A DNA stretch of 64,000 nucleotides from the NCBI GenBank assembly GCA_018823835.1, contig JAHJHT010000009.1:142045-206044 (forward strand). The letters run 5' to 3'. Below are positions 32,469 through 42,945 of the stretch, one piece after another. A program made the translations under genes and the position numbers. The notes beneath the pieces are model-generated. The model was not told the origin of the DNA. It ran no database searches and worked only from the letters and a program-made list of their open reading frames with translations. Numbering within the stretch: the stretch's first letter is position 1; the number at the start of each line of letters is the position of its first letter. This DNA comes from Alphaproteobacteria bacterium (GTDB lineage Bacteria; Pseudomonadota; Alphaproteobacteria; Rhizobiales; Rhizobiaceae).

Positions 32469-33430
32469 CGAGAGGCGAGGACCTGCTGGCGCGACTTGGC
32501 GACAGGCTGGCGGGGATCCGCGGGCGCATGACGCCGAACGCGGAAATGGACAAGATCACCTGGTTCCGTGCCGGCGGCCCGGCCGATGCGCTGTTCCAGC
32601 CGGCCGACGAGGAAGACCTGATCGCCTTTCTCAAGGCTGTTCCCGAGGACGTGCCGGTGACGACCGTCGGCATCGGCTCGAACCTGCTGGTGCGCGAGGG
32701 TGGCATTCCGGGCTTCGTGATCCGGCTGTCTGCGAAGGGTTTCGGCGACGTCGAAAAGGTTTCGGATACGCGCATCCGGGCGGGGGCGGCAACGCCCGAC
32801 AAGCGTGTCGCGGCCTTCGCCTTTGAGGCCGGTATCGGCGGCTTCCATTTCTACCACGGCATACCCGGCGCCATTGGCGGCGCGCTGCGCATGAATGCCG
32901 GCGCCAACGGCGTCGAGACGCGCGAGCGGGTGGTCGAGGTGCGCGCCGTCGACCGCAAGGGCGAGGTGCACACGCTGAGCAATGCCGATATGGGCTACGC
33001 CTACCGCCATTCCGAAGCGCCGGAGGACCTGATCTTCGTGTCCGCTGTCTTCGAGGGATTTGCTGAAGAAAAGGACGCGATCAAGGCGGCGATGGACGCG
33101 GTGCAGCATCACCGCGAGACCGTGCAGCCGATCCGCGAAAAGACCGGCGGCTCGACCTTCAAGAACCCGGAAGGCACGTCGGCCTGGAAGGAAATCGACA
33201 AGGCCGGCTGCCGTGGGCTGATGATCGGCGGCGCGCAGGTCTCGCCGATGCATTGCAATTTTCTGATCAACACCGGAAACGCGACCGGATACGACCTTGA
33301 ATATCTTGGCGAAACGGTGCGCGCGCGGGTGCTGGAAACGTCCGGCATCAGGCTGCACTGGGAGATCAAGCGGATCGGCCGCTTCCGGCCGGGCCACGAG
33401 GTGGACCCGTTCCTGGGACGGCTGCTCTAG
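32465..33430 (+). CDS. murB: UDP-N-acetylenolpyruvoylglucosamine reductase MurB
   Basis: 321 aa flavoprotein. [13 protein letters not shown] and [14 protein letters not shown] bind [24 protein letters not shown] is the MurB signature, and [12 protein letters not shown] holds the active-site serine. It reduces the enolpyruvyl group to give UDP-MurNAc. It is the last plus-strand gene before an antisense small gene interrupts the cluster. Confidence 0.96.
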   Translation: MTRGEDLLARLGDRLAGIRGRMTPNAEMDKITWFRAGGPADALFQPADEEDLIAFLKAVPEDVPVTTVGIGSNLLVREGGIPGFVIRLSAKGFGDVEKVSDTRIRAGAATPDKRVAAFAFEAGIGGFHFYHGIPGAIGGALRMNAGANGVETRERVVEVRAVDRKGEVHTLSNADMGYAYRHSEAPEDLIFVSAVFEGFAEEKDAIKAAMDAVQHHRETVQPIREKTGGSTFKNPEGTSAWKEIDKAGCRGLMIGGAQVSPMHCNFLINTGNATGYDLEYLGETVRARVLETSGIRLHWEIKRIGRFRPGHEVDPFLGRLL

Positions 33431-33431
33431 C

Positions 33432-33737
33432 CTACTGCGGCGGGCAGACGACGTCGCCGACGCGCTTGGCGCCCTGGCCGTCGACGATCACATCGGGGCT
33501 GGCGCTGGAAACGCAATCGGCGATCCCGGCATTGACCTGCACCATCGGTTCTCCCTCGATCATCATGCCGGGAATGACGCTGTAGGACCCCGGCGGGCAG
33601 AGCGCCATGTCGCTGAGGCGCAAGGCAGGACGGCCGTTGATCATCACCGACACCGCGCCCGATCGCGCACAGTCGGGCAACCCGGCCGCAAGACCCTGCC
33701 CGGACAGCAACAGCAGTGTCGTCAGCAATATCCGCAA
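33432..33737 (-). CDS. Small secreted protein with two PAAR-like cysteine repeats
   Basis: 101 aa if begun at the TTG at 33737, which has GGAGG five bases upstream and gives a signal peptide (RILLTTLLLLSGQGLAA). An ATG at 33773 in the same frame has no ribosome site. The mature part has two related units: PDC...VMINGRPALRLSDMALCPPG and ADC...VIVDGQGAKRVGDVVCPP, each with a Cys pair and an R-x-x-D turn. This resembles the beta hairpins of PAAR/DUF4150 proteins. It is probably periplasmic with disulfides. It lies antisense between murB and ddl. Function unknown; a type VI tip role is unlikely because of the signal peptide and the absence of T6SS genes. Confidence 0.6.
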   Translation of the reverse strand: MRILLTTLLLLSGQGLAAGLPDCARSGAVSVMINGRPALRLSDMALCPPGSYSVIPGMMIEGEPMVQVNAGIADCVSSASPDVIVDGQGAKRVGDVVCPPQ

Positions 33738-34009
33738 GTCAGCCTCCCGCGCCGCGTGCCCCAGAGTCACCATCTTCGACCGGCTCCCGAGGTGAGTCAA
33801 AAAAGTCATACCGGAATCGATAAGTACAGCTTTGGCAAATGCGTACTTGCCACGGAATCAACTCTCTGATTCTTTGGGTTAACAGCGTTTCCGAATTGAG
33901 TCGTACGAGGCGTGTGCCGCGTTTTCCGTCTGGGGGGTGACTCCCTGGAAGACTCGGACTCAAGCCGTGACCGGGGGGTCGGGCCGCTGCGCGAGGGGAA
34001 TGACGGGGC

Positions 34010-34936
34010 ATGAAGTTCAAACGGGTCGCGGTATTGATGGGAGGGTTTTCGTCGGAGCGGCCAGTGTCCCTGGCTTCCGGTATCCCCTGCGCCGATACGC
34101 TTGAAGCCGAAGGTTACGATGTTACGCGCATCGACGTGACGCGCGACGTCAGCTCGGTGCTTGCCGAGCTCAGGCCTGACGCCGTATTCAACGCCCTGCA
34201 TGGGCCGTTCGGCGAGGACGGCACGATCCAGGGCATCCTCGAATATCTCGCAATTCCCTACACTCATTCCGGCGTGCTGGCCTCGGCCCTTGCGATGAAC
34301 AAGGAACAGGCGAAAAAGATCGCCAAGTCTTCCGGCATCCCGGTCGCCGAATCCAAGATCGTCAACCGCTTCACCATCCGTGACAAGCATCCCATGCCGG
34401 CGCCCTACGTGGTGAAGCCGGTCAGCGAGGGGTCGAGCTTCGGCGTCGTCATCGTCAAGGAAGACCAGTCGCATCCGCCGCAGGTCATCACCTCGTCGGA
34501 GTGGAAGTACGGCGACATGGTGATGGTCGAACGCTACGTGCACGGGCGCGAGCTGACCTGCGCGGTGATGGGCGATGTGGCGCTGGGCGTCACCGAGATC
34601 ATCCCCGAGGGGCATTCCTTCTACGACTATGATTCAAAATACGTCCCGGGCGGATCAAAACACGAATGCCCGGCAAAAATTTCACCAAATATTTACCAAA
34701 AAATACAGACACTGGCGCTCAAGGCACATCAAGCATTCGGCTGCCGGGGCGTATCCCGATCAGACTTCCGCTACGACGACCGCCATTCGGAAAATGGCGA
34801 GTTGATCTGGCTCGAAGTCAACACGCAGCCAGGCATGACGCCGACGTCGCTGGTGCCTGAGATCGCCGCACAAGCGGGACACTCTTTCGGCGATCTTTTG
34901 AGTTGGATGGTGGAGGACGCTTCGTGTTTGCGTTGA
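34010..34936 (+). CDS. ddl: D-alanine:D-alanine ligase
   Basis: 308 aa ATP-grasp enzyme. [14 protein letters not shown] and [18 protein letters not shown] are the N-terminal signatures, [14 protein letters not shown] binds [19 protein letters not shown] and [20 protein letters not shown] complete the site. It makes D-Ala-D-Ala for MurF. The ftsQ start overlaps its end by 13 bp. A stretch inside the gene (34631-34750) switches to AT-ending codons while the protein remains family-like. About 270 bp upstream separate it from the antisense gene start, enough for its own promoter. Confidence 0.96.
   Translation: MKFKRVAVLMGGFSSERPVSLASGIPCADTLEAEGYDVTRIDVTRDVSSVLAELRPDAVFNALHGPFGEDGTIQGILEYLAIPYTHSGVLASALAMNKEQAKKIAKSSGIPVAESKIVNRFTIRDKHPMPAPYVVKPVSEGSSFGVVIVKEDQSHPPQVITSSEWKYGDMVMVERYVHGRELTCAVMGDVALGVTEIIPEGHSFYDYDSKYVPGGSKHECPAKISPNIYQKIQTLALKAHQAFGCRGVSRSDFRYDDRHSENGELIWLEVNTQPGMTPTSLVPEIAAQAGHSFGDLLSWMVEDASCLR
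34631..34750 (+). other. AT-rich codon-usage island within ddl
   Basis: About 40 codons use AAA, TCA, ATT, AAT, ATA, CAA and GCA, although the rest of the gene strongly prefers AAG, ATC, AAC and GCC. The encoded residues ([14 protein letters not shown]) look normal for Ddl. In E. coli promoters for ftsQAZ lie within ddlB, so a regulatory constraint on this DNA is possible but not shown. Confidence 0.6.
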
Positions 34937-35865
34937 GGTCGGGACAGCACGGTAGAGGCGGCGCATTGCGGCCGGCCTCCCTCGGCGTGTTCCTTTCCGC
35001 CGAGCACTTCGTCCTGCCGCGCTGGCTGCGCCGTCCGGCGCGCGTCGTCGCGCGGCTGTGCAGCGGCGAGTACACGCCGCCCCGCTTTGCCGCGACGATC
35101 GCGAGTGCTGTCCTGCTGTCTTCGAGCGTGCTCTACGGCGCGTGGATCGGCGGCGAGATTCCGGTCGCTGTGCAGACGGTGACGTCGCGCCTTGGCTTCG
35201 CTGTCGAGAGCGTCAGGGTATCCGGTAACGCCGAGACCTCGGAAATCGACATTCTCGAGCGGCTCGAGCTCGACGGCTGGACCTCTCTCGTCGGCTTCGA
35301 TGCGGACCTTGCGCGTCAGCGCATCGCCGGGCTGCCCTGGGTCAAGCAGGCATCCGTGCGCAAGATTTATCCCGACACGATCGAGGTCAGGATCGAGGAG
35401 CGCAAGCCTTTCGCCATCTGGCAGCATGGCCGGCAGCTGGCCATCGTCGACCGCGCCGGCGACGTCATCGTGCCGTTCTCGGGCGGTCGCCATTCGGTGT
35501 TGCCGCTGGTCATCGGTTATGGCGCGGCCGAGGATGCCCCGGGCTTCGTCGACAAGATCCGGCGCTATCCCGAACTCGCCTCCCGCGTGAAAGGCTTCAT
35601 CCGTGTTGCCGAGCGGCGCTGGGACCTCAGGCTCGAAAACGGCATCACCATCAAGCTGCCGGAAGGCAATACCGACGGCGCCATTGCCGAAGTGCTGCGG
35701 ATGGACCGCGAGAACGGGCTGTTGTCGCGCGACATCGCCTCTGTCGATCTCAGGCTCGAGGACCGGCTGGTCATCGGGTTGACCCCCGAGGCGCTGGTGC
35801 GCCGCACCGCCGCGCTTGCCGAACAGGCCAAGGCGGCGAAGAAGAAGCCGGGGAAAAACATATGA
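34924..35865 (+). CDS. ftsQ: Cell division protein FtsQ
   Basis: 313 aa bitopic protein. A basic N-terminus is followed by one helix (residues about 54-72, [19 protein letters not shown]), a POTRA domain ([23 protein letters not shown]) and the FtsQ beta domain ([22 protein letters not shown]). The tail is Lys-rich. It links early and late divisome proteins. The GTG at 34924 is preceded by GGAGG (34912-34916) and overlaps ddl by 13 bp; its stop overlaps ftsA. Confidence 0.94.
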   Translation: MFALRSGQHGRGGALRPASLGVFLSAEHFVLPRWLRRPARVVARLCSGEYTPPRFAATIASAVLLSSSVLYGAWIGGEIPVAVQTVTSRLGFAVESVRVSGNAETSEIDILERLELDGWTSLVGFDADLARQRIAGLPWVKQASVRKIYPDTIEVRIEERKPFAIWQHGRQLAIVDRAGDVIVPFSGGRHSVLPLVIGYGAAEDAPGFVDKIRRYPELASRVKGFIRVAERRWDLRLENGITIKLPEGNTDGAIAEVLRMDRENGLLSRDIASVDLRLEDRLVIGLTPEALVRRTAALAEQAKAAKKKPGKNI

Positions 35866-37172
35866 GCTGGATGGGCGGCAACAAGGACGTCGCGTCCCGC
35901 CGGTCCGGCATCGTCACCGTGCTCGACGTCGGCTCGAGCAAGGTATGCTGCGTGATCGCAAGGCTGCGGCCGCGCGGCGAAAGCCCGATCCTGCGTGCCC
36001 GCACGCATGAGGTGCAGGTGATCGGCATCGGCCACCAGAAATCGCAGGGCGTGAAGTCGGGCGTCATCATCGACCTCGACCGCGCCGAGCACGCCATCCG
36101 GCTGGCCGTGGATGCGGCCGAGCGCATGGCCGGGCTGACCGTCGATTCGCTGATCGTCAATCTGACCGCCGGGCGCCTGCGCAGCGAGGTCTTCTCGGCC
36201 TCGATCAATCTTGGCGGCCACGAGACCGACGGCGCCGACATCAAGCGCGTGCTGGGCGCAGGCGCCAAGCAGGCGCTGAAGGCCGACCGCGAAGTCGTGC
36301 ATTCGCTGCCGGTTGCCTTCTCGCTCGACGGCGAGCGCGGCATCCGCGACCCGCGCGGCATGGTTGGCGACGCGCTCGGTGTCGACATGCATGTGCTGAC
36401 CGGTGACTCCGCGCCGCTGCGCAATCTCGAACTCTGCATCAACCGTTCGCACCTGTCGGTCGAGCGGATGGTCGCGACCCCTTATGCCAGCGGGCTTGCC
36501 GCGCTGGTCGACGACGAACTGGAAATGGGCGCCGCCTGCATCGACCTCGGCGGCGGCACGACGACGATCTCCGTCTTCTCGGACGGCAAGTTCGTGCATG
36601 GCGACGCCATTCCGGTCGGCGGCAGCCACGTGACGATGGACCTTGCCAAGGGCCTGTCGACGCGCATCGAGCATGCCGAAAGGCTGAAGGTCATGCACGG
36701 CTCGGCGTTGCCCGGCAGCGCCGACGACCGCGACCTGGTGACGGTGCAGCCGATGGGTCACGAAGACGGCGAAGTGCCGCTGCAGGTGCCGCGTTCTGTG
36801 ATGACGCGCATCGTGCGCGCCCGCGTCGAGGAGACGCTGGAGCTGCTGCGCGACCGGCTGGGCAAGTCGGGCTACGGCAATGCCGTGGGAAAGCGGGTGG
36901 TGCTGACGGGCGGTGCTTCGCAGCTCGCCGGGCTGCCCGAGGCAGCAAGAAGAATTCTCGGTCGCAACGTGCGCATCGGCAGGCCTCTCGGGGTTGCCGG
37001 CCTGCCCGAGGCGGCCAAGGGACCGGCGTTTTCGACAGCGGTCGGCCTGCTCATCTATCCGCAGGTCGCCAGCTTCGAAAGCCGGCAAGGTAATGCGATG
37101 TCCCGCCTGAAAATGACGGGAACCGGCGGAAGGCTGGATCGCATGAGTCGGTGGTTGAGGGACAGTTTCTAA
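35862..37172 (+). CDS. ftsA: Cell division protein FtsA
   Basis: 436 aa actin-fold ATPase. [16 protein letters not shown] is phosphate loop 1, [20 protein letters not shown] phosphate loop 2, and [21 protein letters not shown] the adenosine site; the C-terminus is amphipathic ([13 protein letters not shown]) for membrane binding. It tethers FtsZ to the membrane. Overlaps ftsQ by four bases. Confidence 0.96.
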   Translation: MSWMGGNKDVASRRSGIVTVLDVGSSKVCCVIARLRPRGESPILRARTHEVQVIGIGHQKSQGVKSGVIIDLDRAEHAIRLAVDAAERMAGLTVDSLIVNLTAGRLRSEVFSASINLGGHETDGADIKRVLGAGAKQALKADREVVHSLPVAFSLDGERGIRDPRGMVGDALGVDMHVLTGDSAPLRNLELCINRSHLSVERMVATPYASGLAALVDDELEMGAACIDLGGGTTTISVFSDGKFVHGDAIPVGGSHVTMDLAKGLSTRIEHAERLKVMHGSALPGSADDRDLVTVQPMGHEDGEVPLQVPRSVMTRIVRARVEETLELLRDRLGKSGYGNAVGKRVVLTGGASQLAGLPEAARRILGRNVRIGRPLGVAGLPEAAKGPAFSTAVGLLIYPQVASFESRQGNAMSRLKMTGTGGRLDRMSRWLRDSF

Positions 37173-37239
37173 TTCGGCGGGGCTGGTCCCCATAGCGGCC
37201 GTGGCGGCGACGCGGCAGGAAAGGCAAAGGACGAGGACA

Positions 37240-38892
37240 ATGACGATCAATCTGCAGAAGCCCGACATAACGGAATTGAAGCCACGCATCACCGTGTTCG
37301 GTGTCGGCGGGGGCGGCGGCAATGCCGTCAACAACATGATCACAGCGGGGCTTCGCGGCGTCGAATTCGTGGTTGCCAACACCGACGCGCAGGCGTTGAC
37401 CATGTCGAAGGCCGACAGGCTGATCCAGCTCGGCGCGCATGTCACCGAGGGCCTGGGTGCCGGGTCGCAGCCGGAAGTCGGGCGCGCCGCCGCCGAAGAG
37501 TGCATCGACGAGATCATCGATCACCTGTCCAACACCCACATGTGCTTCGTCACTGCCGGCATGGGCGGCGGCACCGGCACCGGTGCAGCCCCGGTCGTCG
37601 CCCGCGCGGCCCGCGAAAAGGGCATCCTGACCGTCGGCGTCGTCACCAAGCCGTTCCACTTCGAAGGCCAGCGCCGCATGAAGACCGCAGACCTCGGCAT
37701 CGAGGAACTGCAGAAGTGCGTCGACACGCTGATCGTCATCCCGAACCAGAACCTGTTCCGACTCGCCAACGACAAGACCACCTTTGCCGACGCCTTCGCC
37801 ATGGCCGACCAGGTGCTCTATTCGGGCGTCGCCTGCATCACCGACCTGATGGTCAAGGAAGGCCTGATCAATCTCGACTTCGCCGACGTCCGCTCGGTGA
37901 TGCGCGAAATGGGCAAGGCGATGATGGGTACCGGCGAGGCGTCGGGCGAGGGCCGTGCGATGGCCGCCGCCGAAGCCGCTATCGCCAACCCGCTGCTCGA
38001 CGAGACGTCGATGCGCGGCGCCAGGGGCTTGCTGATCTCGATCACCGGCGGCCGTGACCTGACGCTGTTCGAAGTCGACGAGGCGGCTACCCGTATCCGC
38101 GAGGAGGTCGATCAGGACGCCAACATCATTCTCGGCGCCACCTTCGACGAAGAACTCGAGGGCGTCATCCGCGTGTCGGTCGTGGCGACCGGCATCGACA
38201 AGTCGGCCGAGGACATCGCATCTCCGCCGGTGACGATCCGCCAGGCACCGCCCAAGCCGGTTGCACGTCCGGCCGTGGCCGACGCCCGCCCGACGACTGC
38301 CGAGCAGGCGGCACCAGTCGATGCTCCGCGGCTCGAGAAGGCAGCCGATCCAGTCGCCGACGCGATCCGCCAGGCCGAGGTCAACGCCGTCGAAATGGCT
38401 GCACGCGCTGCTCCCAAGGACGAGTTCCGCACCACCAGCAAGCTGTTCCAGGCACCGCCGGCCGAGCCGCAGGTGCAGCGCCCGCAGCCGGCAGCCGCCG
38501 CGCCGCAGCGGGAAACCCTGCAGCCGGCCCCGGTGCAGCAGCGTATGCCGCGCGTCGAGGACTTCTCGCCGGTCGTCAAGGCCGCCGTCGAAGCCCAGAG
38601 CCGCCCGGTCGACCATGAGAACAGCGGCCCGATGGGCCTGCTGAAGCGCCTGACCACCGGCCTCGGCCGCCGCGACGAGGAGCAGGCCCGCGTCGAGCCT
38701 TCCGCGACCCGCGAGCCGAAGCTGCGCCAGCCGGCGCCGGAAGCCCGCCGCATCCCGAGCCAGGACCCGCAGCTCTACGCACCGCGCCGCGGCCAGCTCG
38801 ACGAACACGGCCGCCTGACGCCGCAGACTCGCGCTGCGCAGGAAGACGACCAGCTGGAGATTCCGGCATTCCTTCGTCGCCAGGCGAACTGA
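37240..38892 (+). CDS. ftsZ: Cell division GTPase FtsZ
   Basis: 550 aa. [16 protein letters not shown] binds nucleotide, [16 protein letters not shown] is the tubulin signature, [11 protein letters not shown] and GDEALEG-type T7 loop region follow. After about residue 320 there is a long Pro/Ala/Gln/Arg-rich linker of about 210 residues, as in Rhizobiales, ending in [12 protein letters not shown], the conserved peptide that binds FtsA and other partners. It forms the Z ring. The ATG at 37240 begins directly before the conserved N-terminus. Confidence 0.97.
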   Translation: MTINLQKPDITELKPRITVFGVGGGGGNAVNNMITAGLRGVEFVVANTDAQALTMSKADRLIQLGAHVTEGLGAGSQPEVGRAAAEECIDEIIDHLSNTHMCFVTAGMGGGTGTGAAPVVARAAREKGILTVGVVTKPFHFEGQRRMKTADLGIEELQKCVDTLIVIPNQNLFRLANDKTTFADAFAMADQVLYSGVACITDLMVKEGLINLDFADVRSVMREMGKAMMGTGEASGEGRAMAAAEAAIANPLLDETSMRGARGLLISITGGRDLTLFEVDEAATRIREEVDQDANIILGATFDEELEGVIRVSVVATGIDKSAEDIASPPVTIRQAPPKPVARPAVADARPTTAEQAAPVDAPRLEKAADPVADAIRQAEVNAVEMAARAAPKDEFRTTSKLFQAPPAEPQVQRPQPAAAAPQRETLQPAPVQQRMPRVEDFSPVVKAAVEAQSRPVDHENSGPMGLLKRLTTGLGRRDEEQARVEPSATREPKLRQPAPEARRIPSQDPQLYAPRRGQLDEHGRLTPQTRAAQEDDQLEIPAFLRRQAN

Positions 38893-38909
38893 CGACCTTC
38901 GAAAACGGT

Positions 38910-38941
38910 GTCGGCGGACAGAATCCGGCTTGTCCGCCGAC
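38910..38941 (+). terminator. Hairpin after ftsZ
   Basis: GTCGGCGGACA and TGTCCGCCGAC form a perfect 11-bp stem with a 10-nt loop, 17 bp after the ftsZ stop. No T-run follows (CCGAAAAATAAC), so it may be a weak terminator or an mRNA 3' stabiliser between ftsZ and lpxC. A TATAAT at 38969-38974 just downstream could serve an lpxC promoter, without a good -35. Confidence 0.55.
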
Positions 38942-39162
38942 CCGAAAAATAACATAAAAACAAGCGCTTATAATTCGGTTGCGGGGGTCCTCCCGTAACA
39001 CAGAGTAAGAAAGCGTGATTTGGAGTCTCCCTGGCCGGCGACTATTCTGTGACGAGAATAAGGTCAGCATGTGGGAGGGATTCGGGGATGAGATCCCGCC
39101 CACAGCAACCAGCAAGACCGCTCTCCTGGGGTTGGAGATGCGGGGACAGGCTGGACGGGCGC

Positions 39163-40107
39163 ATGGGGATCAACTTGCACGACTATCAGACGACACTCAA
39201 ATCGCGTGTAGCGCTGTCCGGATTCGGCGTTCACTCGGGTAAGCCCGTTTCGCTCAGCTTCCTGCCTGCCGACCCCGACACCGGCGTCGTCTTCCACCAG
39301 TGCGACGGCGAGGGCAAGGAAATTCGCGCCCTGGTCTCGGAGATCGGCGCGACAGACCTTTCCACAGTTCTTGGCGACCCGGCCGGCTTCCATGTCGGCA
39401 CCGTCGAGCATGTGATGGCCGCGCTGCTCGGGCTCGGCATCGACAACGTCATCGTGGAGATCGACGGCAGCGAGATGCCGATCCTCGACGGCAGCGCCGC
39501 GGGTTTCGTCGAGGCGATCGACCAGGCCGGCATCGAGACGCAGGCCGTCAAGCGCCGCTACATCCGCGTGCTGAAGCCTGTGCGCATCGAGAACGGCGCC
39601 TCCTGGGCCGAGTTCCAGCCGCATGACGGCACCCGCTTCGAAGTCGAGATCGACTTCGAGAGCCCGGCAATCGGCCGCCAGTTCTTCGCCTCCGACGTCA
39701 GCGCGGACTCGTTCCGCCGCGACATCGCGCGGGCACGCACCTTTGGCTTCATGAAGGATGTCGAGCGGCTGTGGGCCGCCGGCTACGCACTCGGATCATC
39801 GCTCGAAAACTCGGTGGTGATCGGCGAGGACAGCCGCGTCATCAACATGGAAGGCCTGCGCTACAAGGACGAGTTCGTCCGCCACAAGATGCTCGACGCC
39901 ATGGGCGACCTTGCACTGGCCGGCGCGCGCTTCATCGGCTGTTTCCGCTCCTATCGCGGCGGCCACAGGCTGAACGCCGCGGCGCTGAGGCGCCTGCTGT
40001 CTGACCGCTCTGCCTTCGAGATCGTCGAGACCAACAGGCGCGAACGCGGTCGCACTGCCGAAATGACCGCTGTAAATGCGGCGGTCTACGCTCCCTGGGT
40101 GCTCTGA
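39163..40107 (+). CDS. lpxC: UDP-3-O-acyl-N-acetylglucosamine deacetylase LpxC
   Basis: 314 aa. GFGVHSGKPVSL is the N-terminal signature, TVEHVMAALLGLGIDN holds the Zn-binding His with its Glu, HKMLDAMGDLALAG the second His and Asp ligands, and SYRGGHRLN the catalytic His. It performs the committed step of lipid A synthesis. The ATG at 39163 immediately precedes the conserved YQTTLKSRVAL. It follows ftsZ by 270 bp, the normal alphaproteobacterial order. Confidence 0.95.
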   Translation: MGINLHDYQTTLKSRVALSGFGVHSGKPVSLSFLPADPDTGVVFHQCDGEGKEIRALVSEIGATDLSTVLGDPAGFHVGTVEHVMAALLGLGIDNVIVEIDGSEMPILDGSAAGFVEAIDQAGIETQAVKRRYIRVLKPVRIENGASWAEFQPHDGTRFEVEIDFESPAIGRQFFASDVSADSFRRDIARARTFGFMKDVERLWAAGYALGSSLENSVVIGEDSRVINMEGLRYKDEFVRHKMLDAMGDLALAGARFIGCFRSYRGGHRLNAAALRRLLSDRSAFEIVETNRRERGRTAEMTAVNAAVYAPWVL

Positions 40108-40136
40108 AGCCACAATCGGGCAGGATTCTTGCCCAG

Positions 40137-40157
40137 CGGTCGCGCATTGCGCGACCG
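40137..40157 (+). terminator. Hairpin after lpxC
   Basis: CGGTCGCGC and GCGCGACCG form a 9-bp perfect stem with a 3-nt loop, 30 bp after the lpxC stop. There is no T-run, so termination is uncertain. Confidence 0.4.
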
Positions 40158-40277
40158 TCGCCATGTCGCCACAAAAATGCGCCATTGCCCCGCGATAGCG
40201 TTGCCGTCGAAATGCGGTTATGATCTATGGCGGCGTGCCGACGACGAGTGCTGTGCCGAAGGGGCTGTAATTCAACC

Positions 40278-41147
40278 ATGAAATTTCCGAGAATGGCTTA
40301 CGCCGGCCGAGCAGTACGGATGAATCTTGCGGTTACGCTGATCGCCGTGGCGCCTCTGTCGCTCGCGGGTTGCATGTCGAGCGAACCCGATCTCGATCTC
40401 TCGACCTATGTCGACGAGACCGAACCGGCGGACGTTCTCTACAACCAGGGCCTCGCCAACCTCAACGCCGGCAACCTGAAGGAAGCGGGCCGCAAGTTCG
40501 CGGCGGTCGACCGCCAGCACCCCTATTCGGAGTTCGCCCGCAAATCGATGGTGATGGGCGCCTTCACCAACTACCGGCAGGGCAATTTCGACGAGGCGAT
40601 CAACTCCGGCAAGCGCTACGTGGCGCTCTACCCGTCGTCGGAAGACGCAGCCTACGCGCAGTACATCGTCGGTCTCTCCTACTTCAAGCAGATCCGCGAC
40701 GTGACGCAGGACCAGAAGGAATCGCGCCGCGCCATCGAGGCGATGGAAGAGGTCGAGAACCGCTGGCCGGAATCGGAATATGTCGAGGATGCGCGCACCA
40801 AGATCCGCTTTGCGCGCGACCAACTGGCCGGCAAGGAAATGCAGATCGGGCGCTACTATCTCGAGCGCCGAGAATTCATCGCCGCGGCCAAGCGTTTCCG
40901 CTACGTGGTCGAGAACTATTCAAACACCCGCCATGTCGAGGAGGCGCTCGCGCGCCTGACCGAGACATATTACGCCATGGGGCTGACCTCGGAGGCCCAG
41001 ACGGCCGCCGCCGTGCTCGGGCACAATTATCCAGACAGCCAGTGGTACAAGGATTCCTACGCGCTGCTGCAGTCGCGGGGCCTCGAGCCGCGTGAGAATG
41101 CCGGCTCGTGGATCTCGCAGGCCGGGAAGCTGTTCGGCGGCGCCTGA
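40278..41147 (+). CDS. bamD: Outer membrane assembly lipoprotein BamD
   Basis: 289 aa. The signal sequence ends at the lipobox LAGC (Cys near residue 31). TPR repeats follow: [45 protein letters not shown], and [24 protein letters not shown]. BamD is the essential partner of BamA for inserting outer-membrane proteins. The ATG at 40278 is chosen; an internal ATG at 40320 would give a shorter signal peptide. recN follows 16 bp downstream. Confidence 0.94.
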   Translation: MKFPRMAYAGRAVRMNLAVTLIAVAPLSLAGCMSSEPDLDLSTYVDETEPADVLYNQGLANLNAGNLKEAGRKFAAVDRQHPYSEFARKSMVMGAFTNYRQGNFDEAINSGKRYVALYPSSEDAAYAQYIVGLSYFKQIRDVTQDQKESRRAIEAMEEVENRWPESEYVEDARTKIRFARDQLAGKEMQIGRYYLERREFIAAAKRFRYVVENYSNTRHVEEALARLTETYYAMGLTSEAQTAAAVLGHNYPDSQWYKDSYALLQSRGLEPRENAGSWISQAGKLFGGA

Positions 41148-41163
41148 CCGGTAGCGGGAACGC

Positions 41164-42831
41164 ATGCTCTCCAGACTGTCGATCCGCGATATCGTCCTGA
41201 TCGAGCGGCTGGACATCGATTTCTCGGCAGGGCTGTCGGTGCTGACCGGTGAGACGGGCGCGGGTAAGTCGATCCTGCTCGACGCGCTGTCGCTGGCGCT
41301 GGGCGCACGCGGCGATGCCTCGCTGGTACGCCACGGCGCCTCCCAGGGGCAGGTCACGGCCGTGTTCGACGTGCCGCTGAACCACCCGGCGCGTGCCATC
41401 CTCACAGAAAACGCCCTCGACGATGACGGCGACATCATCCTGCGACGCGTGCAGAGCGCCGACGGACGCACCCGCGTCTTCGTCAACGACCAACCGTCCA
41501 GCGTGACGCTGATGCGCGACATCGGCCGAGCGCTGGTGGAAATCCACGGCCAGCACGACGAGCGCGCTCTGGTCGATGCCGCCGCGCACCGGCAGTTGCT
41601 CGACGCCTTCGGCGGCCACCTCGGCGAAGTCGCGCGGATGCGCCAGGCGTGGAAGGCATGGCGCGAGGCCGAGCAGGAGCTGGCGCGTCACCGGGCAAGG
41701 GTCGAGGCAGCGGCCCGCGAGGCCGACTACCTGCGCGCCGCGGTTGCCGAGCTGTCGCAACTCGACCCGCAGCCCGGCGAAGAGACGGAACTCGCCGAGA
41801 TCCGCACCGCGATGATGCGCGCCGAAAAGGTGGCGACCGAGATCAAGGATGCGCAGGACGTTCTGTCGGGCCAGAATTCGCCGCTGCCGCAACTCGCCAG
41901 CCTGCTCAGACGTCTGCAGCGCAAGTCGGCCGAGGCGCCGGGCGTGCTCGACGAGGTGGTGCAGTCGCTCGATGAGGCGCTGCTGTCGCTCGATGCGGCG
42001 CAGGCCGGCGTCGAGGCGGCGCTGCGCGAGACCGAATACGACCCGCAGCGGCTGGAGAAGGCGGAGGAGCGGCTGTTCGCGCTGCGCGCCGCGTCGCGCA
42101 AGTTTGCCGTGCAGGTCGACGACCTCGCCAAGGCACGCGACACGATGGCGGCCGACCTCGCGGATCTCGACGCGGGTGCGGAGCGGCTGGCCTCGCTCGA
42201 GAAGCAGGCGCTCGACGCGCGTACCGGCTACGATCGGATCGCGGCCGGGCTTTCGGACCTGCGCCAAGCGGCGGCGGGCGGCCTCGGCAAGGCTGTCGCG
42301 GCAGAACTGCCGGCGCTGAAACTCGAGCGCGCCGAGTTCATCGTCGAGATCGGCACCGATGCGGACGAGCGCAGCGAGGAGGGCATCGACCAGATCGAGT
42401 TCTGGGTACGCACCAACCCCGGCACGCGTCCCGGACCGATGATGAAGGTGGCCTCAGGCGGCGAGCTGTCGCGCTTCCTGCTGGCGCTGAAGGTGGCGCT
42501 GGCCGACCGCGGCTCGGCACCGACGCTCGTCTTCGACGAGATCGATACCGGCGTCGGCGGCGCGGTAGCCGACGCCATCGGGCAACGCCTTTCGCGGCTC
42601 TCTTCGGGCGTGCAGGTGCTGTCGGTCACCCATGCGCCGCAGGTGGCGGCGCGGGCGGCGACTCACTTCCTGATCTCCAAGTCCGGCAATGCCGACCGGG
42701 TGTCGACCGGTGTGGCCGAAATGGACCGCCCGGCGCGCCAGGAAGAGATTGCGCGCATGCTTGCCGGCGCGACGATCACAGAGGAAGCGAGGGCGGCCGC
42801 CGCTCGGCTGCTCAGCGAAAACCCGGTCTAG
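41164..42831 (+). CDS. recN: DNA repair protein RecN
   Basis: 555 aa SMC-like ATPase. Walker A is GETGAGKSILLDAL near residue 30, with the EIHGQHDERALVD motif of RecN; the middle is a coiled coil (RQAWKAWREAEQELARHRARVEAAARE and others); the C-terminus has VASGGELSRFLLALK (signature) and PTLVFDEIDTGVGG (Walker B). It acts early in double-strand break repair. In related Rhizobiales ligA follows; here it is replaced by the polysaccharide locus. Confidence 0.96.
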   Translation: MLSRLSIRDIVLIERLDIDFSAGLSVLTGETGAGKSILLDALSLALGARGDASLVRHGASQGQVTAVFDVPLNHPARAILTENALDDDGDIILRRVQSADGRTRVFVNDQPSSVTLMRDIGRALVEIHGQHDERALVDAAAHRQLLDAFGGHLGEVARMRQAWKAWREAEQELARHRARVEAAAREADYLRAAVAELSQLDPQPGEETELAEIRTAMMRAEKVATEIKDAQDVLSGQNSPLPQLASLLRRLQRKSAEAPGVLDEVVQSLDEALLSLDAAQAGVEAALRETEYDPQRLEKAEERLFALRAASRKFAVQVDDLAKARDTMAADLADLDAGAERLASLEKQALDARTGYDRIAAGLSDLRQAAAGGLGKAVAAELPALKLERAEFIVEIGTDADERSEEGIDQIEFWVRTNPGTRPGPMMKVASGGELSRFLLALKVALADRGSAPTLVFDEIDTGVGGAVADAIGQRLSRLSSGVQVLSVTHAPQVAARAATHFLISKSGNADRVSTGVAEMDRPARQEEIARMLAGATITEEARAAAARLLSENPV

Positions 42832-42851
42832 GCCGGCAAAGCAACGAATCA

Positions 42852-42859
42852 TTAACCAT
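42852..42859 (+). promoter_or_regulatory. CtrA-like half site (TTAACCAT)
   Basis: The octamer TTAACCAT is a known partial CtrA motif in alphaproteobacteria. It is 20 bp after recN and about 230 bp before the first polysaccharide gene. An eight-base match occurs by chance, so the call is weak. Confidence 0.25.
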
Positions 42860-42928
42860 GTTTGCCGAGGCGGCCTGCTCGCCGGGCGGCCATGCGTTTT
42901 GTGCAGAGTTTCCGGTTGCACTCTCGCC

Positions 42929-42945
42929 ATATTGCAGTGCAATAT
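42929..42945. promoter_or_regulatory. Perfect 17-bp palindrome upstream of the polysaccharide operon
   Basis: ATATTGCAGTGCAATAT has two perfect 8-bp arms around a single G. Its core TGCAGTGCA matches the TGCRNYGCA part of the rhizobial PhaR consensus. It lies about 145 bp upstream of the GT2 start at 43091, the likely promoter region. The regulator is inferred. Confidence 0.6.

Noticed and set aside
33432..33737. Type VI secretion tip protein
   Set aside because: The PAAR-like units follow a signal peptide and no T6SS gene is near, so a tip function is unlikely.
33822..33848. AAGTAC ... GTACTT inverted repeat upstream of ddl
   Set aside because: Six-base arms separated by 15 bp are expected by chance in a region of this length; no further support.
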